From positions 1 through 5,692 of the forward strand of contig JAUSPR010000071.1 in the NCBI GenBank assembly GCA_030655715.1: DNA of 5,692 nt. Direction: 5' to 3'. A model generated the notes under the pieces. It ran no database searches. It was not told the DNA's origin and saw nothing but the letters and a program-made list of their open reading frames with translations. Shown piece by piece: positions 1-4,028 of this stretch. Positions within the stretch are counted from its first letter, which is position 1; each line of letters opens with the position of its first letter. Position numbers and translations under genes: made by a program. Origin of the DNA: Thermoplasmata archaeon (GTDB taxonomy: Archaea > Thermoplasmatota > Thermoplasmata > SG8-5).

Positions 1-36
1 ATGGTGAGCGCGCGGCCGGGGGGGTGGGGGCGGTGA
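1..36 (+). CDS. C-terminal tail of an unidentified upstream gene
   Basis: The frame is open from the window edge and ends at TGA 34-36, encoding a GC-rich tail ending SARPGGWGR. It stops 4 bp before the ATG of the DUF354 fragment, as in a tightly packed operon. Only 11 codons are visible, so no family can be named. A very GC-rich stretch may stay open by chance, which keeps confidence low. Confidence 0.25.
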   Translation: MVSARPGGWGR

Positions 37-125
37 CGCGATGAGAGTATTGTTCGACATGGGGCACCCGGTAAAGGACAATAATGTTATGATGCCAGAG
101 ATTTTAAATTGTACGGATTTGGATA

Positions 126-178
126 ATTGTTACGATGTATCGGAACATTTTGTTATACATTGTTACGATGTATCGGAA
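126..178 (+). promoter_or_regulatory. two tandem operator-like dyads upstream of ATPase 1
   Basis: ATTGTTACGATGTATCGGAA occurs exactly at 126-145 and 159-178, a 33-bp period. Each copy holds an imperfect palindrome, TTACGAT-GT-ATCGGAA (130-145 and 163-178), with one mismatched pair. The inner arms CGAT/ATCG are perfect. The proximal copy ends 2 bp before the TATA box at 181, where a bound dimer would occlude or recruit TBP/TFB. The spacing is close to three helical turns, so two dimers could sit on one DNA face. The binding protein is unknown; autoregulation is inference. Confidence 0.6.
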
Positions 179-180
179 TA

Positions 181-188
181 TTTATATG
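181..188 (+). promoter_or_regulatory. archaeal TATA box of ATPase 1
   Basis: TTTATATG, within AATATTTATATG, is centred 27.5 bp upstream of the ATG at 212. No Shine-Dalgarno sequence precedes the ATG. Transcription should start at or next to the start codon, giving a leaderless mRNA. Confidence 0.65.
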
Positions 189-211
189 TCAGTTAACCTA
201 TTCAAGACACA

Positions 212-1501
212 ATGATAGAATCGTTGGCCGAATGGAATGAATGGTGGTCGACCAGGAAGGTCAGGGCCGAACTGCTTGGAAAGCCAAGACATCTCAGTCA
301 ACGGTTTGACGAACTGACTGCGTTCCGGGAGATAAAAACTATCACAGGCCTCCGAAGGACAGGAAAATCGACCATCTTATTCCAGTTTGTGGACCGCCTG
401 ATAAGAGACCTTGGCGTTGACCCCAGAAACATTCTTTATGTCAATTTTGACGACCCGGTGCTGGCTGGCAAACATCTGAAGGAGGTTTTCGATTCTTATC
501 AAAGGGAATTGAACCCTCCGGGAAAACCTTACCTTTTCCTGGATGAAGTGCACAACTGCCCGGATTGGGCTTTGTTCCTCAAGAAGATATATGACCTGAG
601 AAAATTGGAGCAGGCGTTCGTGACAGACTCATCCTCCAAATACGTTCTTCCGGAGTATTCGAACCTGCTCACGGGAAGACAGATAAGCATCAGGGTCAGG
701 CCTCTCTCTTTCCGCGAACTTCTGAACTGGCATGGTTTCGATGCAAAACCGCCCTTTCCTTCAAGCACGGTCAACAAGTTGCGGCATCATCTGGACGATT
801 ACCTGGCATGGGGCGGCATGCCCGAGGTCGTTCTGAGAGATAACCCGGCACAGAAGAGGCAACTGCTGAACGGCTATCTTGCCGATATAATTCACAAGGA
901 CGTCGTGGAGCGCCACAACGCAAAGTACCACAAGGTGAAGATGCTGGCGGACTTCATTCTCTCAAATGCCGGCTCGCTGTTCAGCCCGAGGAAGTTCTCG
1001 AGAGCGCATGACCTTTCCCTCGATTCGATAAACAGGTACATGGGCTACATGGCGGAGGTGTATCTCATCGACCAGGTCTCGAAGTACGACCAATCTCTGC
1101 GCAAGCGGCAGATAAATCCGAAGAAGGTGTACGTGGCGGACAATGGATTCGCGAATGTCGCCCTGCGGCTGGGCGAGGGGCGGGGCGGGCTCGTGGAGAA
1201 CGCGGTCCACTCGGAGCTTGCCAGGCTTGAGCAGGAGATATTCTACTGGAAAGGAAAAGGGGAGTGCGACTTCGTTCTTGCGGAGAGCGGGAGACCGGTT
1301 CGGGCACTCCAGGCATGCGATCGGCTCACTGCGGACAACGTCGCCCGTGAGCAGGGCGGTCTGCGCGGTGCGATGGAGTCGCTTGATATTTCTTCGGGTG
1401 AGCTGGTAGCCAATGATTCAGATGTCAAGGGCGCTGTGCCGCTGTGGAAGTGGCTGATGGAGGCACACGCGGCGCGGCCGACGGCGGGGGCGCGTGAGTG
1501 A
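212..1501 (+). CDS. AAA_14/DUF4143 family ATPase (copy 1)
   Basis: The 429-residue protein has the usual two-part plan of this family: an N-terminal P-loop AAA domain and a C-terminal DUF4143 domain. Visible motifs are Walker A GLRRTGKST (46-54), Walker B PYLFLDEVH (106-114, D111/E112), the sensor-like VTDSSSK (137-143), LTGR (153-156), PLSFREL (164-170), GGMPEVV (201-207), NPKKVYVADNG (302-312), VENAV (328-332) and YWKGKGECDF (345-354). The last belongs to a nuclease-like fold. The role of this family is unsettled; members are widespread and multicopy in archaea. At the sensor, D139 replaces the glycine usual in TGSSS. The ATG at 212 fits the TATA spacing. GC rises from about 50% to about 70% in the last third, and the tail after WKWLMEA looks foreign. 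The gene sits within a broken DUF354/deacetylase operon. A second, divergent copy lies at 4029-5258. Confidence 0.9.
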   Translation: MIESLAEWNEWWSTRKVRAELLGKPRHLSQRFDELTAFREIKTITGLRRTGKSTILFQFVDRLIRDLGVDPRNILYVNFDDPVLAGKHLKEVFDSYQRELNPPGKPYLFLDEVHNCPDWALFLKKIYDLRKLEQAFVTDSSSKYVLPEYSNLLTGRQISIRVRPLSFRELLNWHGFDAKPPFPSSTVNKLRHHLDDYLAWGGMPEVVLRDNPAQKRQLLNGYLADIIHKDVVERHNAKYHKVKMLADFILSNAGSLFSPRKFSRAHDLSLDSINRYMGYMAEVYLIDQVSKYDQSLRKRQINPKKVYVADNGFANVALRLGEGRGGLVENAVHSELARLEQEIFYWKGKGECDFVLAESGRPVRALQACDRLTADNVAREQGGLRGAMESLDISSGELVANDSDVKGAVPLWKWLMEAHAARPTAGARE

Positions 1502-1635
1502 GCCGCGACTTCACCCTGGAGAAATACTCGGACCTGCTGCTGGCGGCCATGCGGGAGGGCGCGGGGGGGCGGGGCATATGCACGAGGGGCGTGGGAGAGG
1601 GCGAGGCTCTGGCTGAACTTCACGATGTGGGTTGA
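1498..1635 (+). pseudogene. 5' fragment of a polysaccharide deacetylase-like gene
   Basis: A GTG at 1498 overlaps the ATPase stop as GTGA, the typical form of translational coupling. It opens a 45-codon frame beginning SRDFTLEKYSDLLLAAMREG. DFTLEKYxxLLxALxxxGY is a common N-terminus of archaeal polysaccharide deacetylase-like proteins, which continue to a metal-binding HDVD motif. Here the match fades after MREG and the frame ends at TGA 1633-1635. The closing LHDVG only faintly recalls HDVD. The region is very GC-rich, like 1-75, and probably belonged to the same polysaccharide operon before ATPase 1 arrived. The family call rests on one short motif. Confidence 0.45.
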
Positions 1636-1652
1636 TAATACAATTGGGATGA

Positions 1653-1660
1653 GTTCTCCG
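1653..1660. repeat. left target-site duplication of MITE copy 1
   Basis: GTTCTCCG lies directly before the element and is repeated exactly at 1850-1857, directly after it. Confidence 0.85.
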
Positions 1661-1849
1661 GTAAGTATTCAGCGAAATGAAGTATTGACGATTGTAGATT
1701 GAATGATTTTCGATTGGGTGATTGACGATTTTAAATTGGGTAATTTTCAATTTGGTAACTGACGGAGCATATTACCAATCACAATTAACAAATTTACAAT
1801 TATCAAATCTACAATTTCACGAGCAAACTTCAGAAGACTGAACTCTTAC
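1661..1849 (+). mobile_element. IS66-like MITE, copy 1 (189 bp)
   Basis: This non-coding element has terminal inverted repeats GTAAGTATTCAG (left) and GTAAGAGTTCAG (right end, reversed), 10 of 12 identical. Similarity resumes at TGAAG further in. The AT-rich interior is itself a loose palindrome: the left arm has many GATTGTAGATT/AATTGGGTAATT blocks, and the right arm has their complements ACAATTAACAAATTTACAAT. It could fold into one long hairpin. It is flanked by the exact 8-bp duplication GTTCTCCG. Ends starting GTAA with 8-bp duplications are typical of IS66-family elements; that family link is inference. No transposase is present, so it would have moved in trans. A 171-bp sister lies at 2961-3131. 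Confidence 0.85.
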
Positions 1850-1857
1850 GTTCTCCG
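1850..1857. repeat. right target-site duplication of MITE copy 1
   Basis: GTTCTCCG is identical to 1653-1660. Removing the element and one copy restores a continuous pre-insertion sequence running from GGGATGA into AAAGTATT. Confidence 0.85.
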
Positions 1858-1860
1858 AAA

Positions 1861-1872
1861 GTATTATAATAC
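1861..1872 (+). promoter_or_regulatory. perfect 12-bp palindrome / possible TATA region of the antitoxin gene
   Basis: GTATTATAATAC is a perfect palindrome about 95 bp upstream of the Panacea-like gene, just beyond the MITE target duplication. It contains the TATA-like TATTATAA and could be a promoter, an operator, or both. Antitoxins usually bind palindromes at their own promoter, but nothing shows that this one is used. Confidence 0.35.
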
Positions 1873-1953
1873 CTTGCAACTATTGATTATTAGGATGGGA
1901 TTAAAAAGCCAGTGATAAAAAGCAATGCCGAATGGGGGCAGTGTTCAGCAACA

Positions 1954-1960
1954 GAGGAGG
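1954..1960 (+). promoter_or_regulatory. strong ribosome binding site that decides the start at 1968
   Basis: GAGGAGG ends 7 nt before the ATG at 1968 and only 4 nt before an in-frame GTG at 1965, so the ATG is preferred. It is the only clear Shine-Dalgarno sequence in the window; the other genes appear leaderless. This sets the gene apart from its neighbours. Confidence 0.7.
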
Positions 1961-1967
1961 TTAGGTG

Positions 1968-2642
1968 ATGAGTCAATTTCATAATCGCAACCTAAAGGAT
2001 GGATTGATAGACCAATTGATTACTTTATACGTTGGTAAAAAGATAAAGGAAATGCGGGAAACAATGGGGATTGTCAAATTACAAAAGATTCTTTTCTTGT
2101 CTCAGTCAGAGATGGAGAAGGATAAAGTCAATGGGCTTCACCATGTTTATGTTAGAGATGCGCAAGGGGCGAGAAGTATTGGAGTGTATAGAGACCGAGG
2201 AGTATTAAGTAGGGCTGGATTATATACTGAGGAATACACAGAAATAACAAAGCGTGGAATAGAATACGTATCTTATTTTGAGGAATTATTTGACAAAAAC
2301 CAGGCAATTATGGATTATGTAAACGGCGTATTGCATGTGGTCGGCCATATGAACTCAAAACAGATAACAGATTATGGTCATGAATATATAATGCAATATG
2401 GTGGACAATCTATAAAGGTAGAGGATATAGCAATGGGTGAGGAGATACTTATTCCACTATCTGATGAAGAATCAGACATTATATTTGAGATGTCCGACGA
2501 GTGGGTCGAAAGTATAAGAGCAATGCTTAACCCCGATTATATGGCTGGATACGAGCAAGTTGTCCAAGAGATGAAAAGTGATACTTATCTAACCCACAAA
2601 GAAGTGTTCGGTCATGAGCAAGAGTGGACCTTGCAGACTTGA
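1968..2642 (+). CDS. Panacea (DUF4065)-like antitoxin
   Basis: The 224-residue protein carries the Panacea/SocA-type signature: KLQKILFLSQ at 37-46, then a region (about 57-90) matching the family's F-YRxxxGPxS segment in divergent form, and TKRG near 94-97. Panacea domains are known antitoxin modules paired with many toxin types. The C-terminus (187-217: LNPDYMAGYEQVVQEMKS, then YLTHKEVFG) resembles the short tail by which RelB/VapB-like antitoxins bind their toxin, which supports the role. The gene is AT-rich and has a strong Shine-Dalgarno sequence, unlike its neighbours, suggesting transfer. It lies between two MITEs. The toxin expected to overlap its 3' end appears reduced to its first codons (2614). 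The Panacea assignment is by motif only; a YwgA-type or other winged-helix protein is the alternative. Confidence 0.6.
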   Translation: MSQFHNRNLKDGLIDQLITLYVGKKIKEMRETMGIVKLQKILFLSQSEMEKDKVNGLHHVYVRDAQGARSIGVYRDRGVLSRAGLYTEEYTEITKRGIEYVSYFEELFDKNQAIMDYVNGVLHVVGHMNSKQITDYGHEYIMQYGGQSIKVEDIAMGEEILIPLSDEESDIIFEMSDEWVESIRAMLNPDYMAGYEQVVQEMKSDTYLTHKEVFGHEQEWTLQT

Positions 2643-2727
2643 TTTTAAAAGGACTGGTAAGGCTCGTCGGCAAGGGCAGGGGCGCTCACTATGTGCCTGC
2701 TCAAGTTGGCGATTAGGAGCCCGGTAA
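2614..2727 (+). pseudogene. possible 5' remnant of the toxin partnered with the Panacea-like antitoxin
   Basis: An ATG at 2614 lies inside the antitoxin's last codons in another frame, the overlap typical of antitoxin-toxin pairs. It begins MSKSGPCRLDF, which resembles the first strand of RelE/Txe-like toxins (short lead, then alternating hydrophobics). After about residue 11 the frame turns into a basic, low-complexity run ending at TAA 2725-2727. At the same point another frame becomes recognisable as a winged-helix tail. The toxin is therefore probably cut near 2645-2655. The match is short and this is a tentative call. Confidence 0.35.
2624..2716 (+). pseudogene. 3' fragment of a gene ending in a winged-helix domain
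   Basis: The frame ending at TAG 2714-2716 reads LKGLVRLVGKGRGAHYVPA followed by six residues. The pattern 'L-xx-GL-xR-VGKGRGTxY' is the wing at the end of the C-terminal winged-helix domain in AlbA_2 (Schlafen-like, RecG-related) and some Fic proteins. Everything upstream of about 2640 is missing; the frame hits TGA at 2615. This is the surviving tail of a gene joined to the end of the antitoxin locus by recombination. The exact family cannot be decided from the tail. Confidence 0.5.
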
Positions 2728-2952
2728 TCCCCCGGTAATCACTATTGTTTCCCTATTGACGATTACCGGCCTTTTCGCAGTGGGAGAAATTGAGACTAAT
2801 CGACTACCCATGGCGAACGCGCGAACTGTGCAATAAAACGCTTACAACTCCAGTTCGTGAAAGTTTGGATAGATAATCCGGGGTAAACTTCCAAGTAATG
2901 AAAAATCGCTTAGCTTTGAGTTCTTGCATTCACCGCCTGAATCGGGACCAAG
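2717..2952. other. gene-free stretch with several hairpins
   Basis: I see no convincing gene here. It contains the CCCGGTAATC repeat cluster (2720-2769). It also has a hairpin with arms CGAACTG (2822-2828) and CAGTTCG (2851-2857), and an adjacent hairpin with arms AAGTTT+GGAT (2861-2870) and ATCC (2876-2879) plus AAACTT (2885-2890). It may be decayed sequence, a terminator region or an RNA; nothing decides between these. Confidence 0.4.
2720..2769. repeat. CCCGGTAATC direct and inverted repeat cluster
   Basis: CCCGGTAATC occurs at 2720-2729 and 2731-2740, an 11-bp period (one helical turn). Its inverted form GATTACCGG lies at 2761-2769, followed by CCTTTTC. The 9-bp arms at 2732-2740 and 2761-2769 could form a hairpin with a 20-nt loop and a weak pyrimidine run after it. 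It could be a terminator or a protein-binding array. Confidence 0.55.
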
Positions 2953-2960
2953 CGCCTGTG
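2953..2960. repeat. left target-site duplication of MITE copy 2
   Basis: CGCCTGTG directly precedes the element and is repeated exactly at 3132-3139. Confidence 0.85.
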
Positions 2961-3131
2961 GTAAGTATTCAGTGAAATGAAGGTGTAACGATTGTAGATT
3001 TTAGATTTACGATTGTAGATTGAATGATTTGGTAATTTTCAATTGGGTAATTGACGGGACGGCATATTACCTGCCACAATTAACAAATTTACAATTAACA
3101 AATCGACAATTTCAGAAGACTGAACTCTTAC
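2961..3131 (+). mobile_element. IS66-like MITE, copy 2 (171 bp)
   Basis: This is the same element as 1661-1849, in the same orientation and with the same ends (GTAAGTATTCAG; reversed right end GTAAGAGTTCAG). The left arm has a different number of GATTGTAGATT blocks. About 13 bp present in copy 1 near the right end (between ACAATTTC and AGAAGACTG) are missing. The flanking duplication CGCCTGTG differs from that of copy 1, so this was an independent insertion rather than a segmental duplication. It landed just upstream of the promoter of the second DUF354 fragment (TATA at 3148). Either it came after that promoter existed, or it may affect that promoter. Confidence 0.85.
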
Positions 3132-3139
3132 CGCCTGTG
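3132..3139. repeat. right target-site duplication of MITE copy 2
   Basis: CGCCTGTG is identical to 2953-2960. Excising the element joins GGGACCAAG-CGCCTGTG-CGAAGCC. Confidence 0.85.
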
Positions 3140-3147
3140 CGAAGCCA

Positions 3148-3155
3148 TTTATATA
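3148..3155 (+). promoter_or_regulatory. archaeal TATA box of the second DUF354 gene
   Basis: TTTATATA is centred 26.5 bp before the ATG at 3178, giving a leaderless start. The promoter survives although the gene behind it is broken. Confidence 0.65.
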
Positions 3156-3177
3156 TGAAAGGGGATAATGAAAGTCG

Positions 3178-3366
3178 ATGAAGGTACTCTTTGATATGGG
3201 CCATCCCGCCCACGTGCATTTGCTCCAACCCGGTTGGCTGTTCAAGAACACCATATGGGAATTGGAGAAGCAGGGACACGCTGTGAAAGTCACCGCACGT
3301 GACAAGGACGTGACGAACGCCAGAAAGGTGCAATATTTTGAGTGGGATTTTCCAAATAACAATTAG
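3178..3366 (+). pseudogene. 5' fragment of a second DUF354 gene
   Basis: The frame starts MKVLFDMGHPAHVHL and continues with FKNTIWELEKQGHAVKV and TARDKDVT, an excellent match to the first ~40 residues of DUF354 proteins (UDP-GlcNAc 2-epimerase-like fold, normally about 340-360 residues). There are two defects. Six residues, LQPGWL, are inserted between HVHL and FKN, where the family has no gap. After KDVT (about 3315) the match stops, and 16 unrelated residues lead to TAG 3364-3366. Only about one ninth of the gene remains, so the product cannot fold as the enzyme. The cut end abuts the promoter of the next gene. Confidence 0.85.
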
Positions 3367-3371
3367 ATATA

Positions 3372-3379
3372 TTTAAATA
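3372..3379 (+). promoter_or_regulatory. archaeal TATA box of the MNT antitoxin gene
   Basis: TTTAAATA is centred 26.5 bp upstream of the ATG at 3402. This spacing favours that ATG over the in-frame TTG at 3393 and implies a leaderless transcript. Confidence 0.65.
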
Positions 3380-3401
3380 TAATGGTTCATTATTGGAACA
3401 C

Positions 3402-3953
3402 ATGGTTCAAAACAGAGACAATATCTCTTCAGAAATCATACTGGCCCTTTTGAGAGGCAGAATACATGTGAGAGGGATAGCCGCTGAACTTGGTATCCCC
3501 CATTCCACTATTCACAGGCGGGTGAACGACCTCATAATGGACAATGTTCTGGATTTCCGCATGGAGGGAAAGAACAAGGTTGTTTTCCTGAAAGAGGGGT
3601 TTCAGACCAGGAACCACGTTCTGAACGCCGAACGCTACAAGCTCATCAAGCTCCTGCAGACCTATCCCGAACTCAATGTAATACTAGAAGAGATGCTGGC
3701 CAGGACCGATGCAGGGTTGGTGGTCCTTTTCGGAAGCTATGCGAAGTTCACGGCCAGAAAGGACCGTGACATAGATATCTACGCGGAAACGCTTGATGAA
3801 TCCGTCAAGACAGGAATGGAGTCTGCCCACTCGAAGGTTCGGGTGAAGACCGGGGAGTTCGACCCAGATTCCCCCCTTATCAGAGAAATCATTAAAAATC
3901 ATGTGATTCTTAGAGGGGCGGAGAGATTCTATGATAAGGTCAAAATTCCTTAG
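3402..3953 (+). CDS. winged-helix plus MNT nucleotidyltransferase, antitoxin of an MNT-HEPN module
   Basis: The 183-residue protein has an N-terminal helix-turn-helix (about 8-65; HVRGIAAELGIPHSTIHRRV is the recognition core) and a C-terminal minimal nucleotidyltransferase domain. The latter shows LFGSYAKFTARKDRDIDIY at 109-127, i.e. GS (111-112), ten residues, then D123 and D125: the intact nucleotide- and metal-binding signature. It ends in the family-typical REIIKNHVIL. In characterised MNT-HEPN systems the MNT protein AMPylates a tyrosine of the HEPN ribonuclease and silences it; the fused DNA-binding domain suggests it also represses the operon. The HEPN frame begins inside this gene (overlap 3931-3953) but is cut short, leaving the antitoxin alone. 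ATG 3402 is chosen by TATA spacing. Confidence 0.85.
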   Translation: MVQNRDNISSEIILALLRGRIHVRGIAAELGIPHSTIHRRVNDLIMDNVLDFRMEGKNKVVFLKEGFQTRNHVLNAERYKLIKLLQTYPELNVILEEMLARTDAGLVVLFGSYAKFTARKDRDIDIYAETLDESVKTGMESAHSKVRVKTGEFDPDSPLIREIIKNHVILRGAERFYDKVKIP

Positions 3954-4020
3954 CAGATTGAAAGCAGACGGAGTGCTTGGGCTTGTGGAACCGTCCGGCG
4001 ATATTGTGGAGCTGGGGTGA
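3931..4020 (+). pseudogene. 5' fragment of the HEPN toxin gene
   Basis: An ATG at 3931 overlaps the end of the MNT gene by 23 bp and reads MIRSKFLSRLKADGVLGLVE followed by PSGDI. This is the characteristic start of archaeal HEPN proteins encoded next to MNT genes (basic N-terminus, then GLVEPSEEI and a long helical repeat). After GDI (about 4008) only VELG and TGA 4018-4020 follow. The helical core and the catalytic RX4-6H motif, which lies far downstream in the family, are absent, so no active RNase can be made. The stop lies 8 bp from the end of the convergent ATPase gene, placing the junction at that gene's 3' edge. Confidence 0.75.
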
Positions 4021-4028
4021 CCACACGT

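Larger units (their letters stand above)
41..196 (+). pseudogene. 5' fragment of a DUF354 gene, cut after ten codons
   Basis: The frame begins MRVLFDMGHP, the hallmark N-terminus of DUF354 proteins (UDP-GlcNAc 2-epimerase/glycosyltransferase-like fold, often in archaeal polysaccharide clusters). The family continues AHVHxFKN, but here the match stops at about position 71. The frame then runs through AT-rich, unrelated sequence, including the operator repeats of the next gene, to TAA 194-196. The compositional break (GC-rich to AT-rich) coincides with the loss of homology, so this is a deletion or insertion junction rather than slow decay. The same N-terminal motif recurs, also truncated, at 3178. 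The 51-residue product has no expected function. Confidence 0.7.

Noticed and set aside
126..178. Iterons of a replication origin
   Set aside because: There are only two copies, they sit directly on a TATA box, and there is no replication-initiator gene; an operator fits better.
1..1503. GC-rich similarity between 1-45 and 1461-1503 as a direct repeat flanking ATPase 1
   Set aside because: Only a short GCGCGGCCG block is exactly shared; the rest is general G/C richness, too weak to call a target duplication.
1243..1623. 126-codon minus-strand frame across the end of ATPase 1
   Set aside because: It lies antisense to a well-supported gene in GC-rich DNA, is proline- and arginine-rich, and shows no family motif.
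2899..2911. AAAAATCGCTTAG resembling the ATPase 2 repeat AAAAGTCGCTAAT
   Set aside because: It is a single inexact match without the dyad partner, likely chance.
1661..3131. CRISPR-like array from the repeated GATTGTAGATT blocks
   Set aside because: The blocks have irregular length and spacing and belong to the palindromic arms of two MITEs with target duplications.
3039..3362. 107-codon minus-strand frame
   Set aside because: It is antisense to the DUF354 fragment and runs into the MITE; no protein similarity is apparent.
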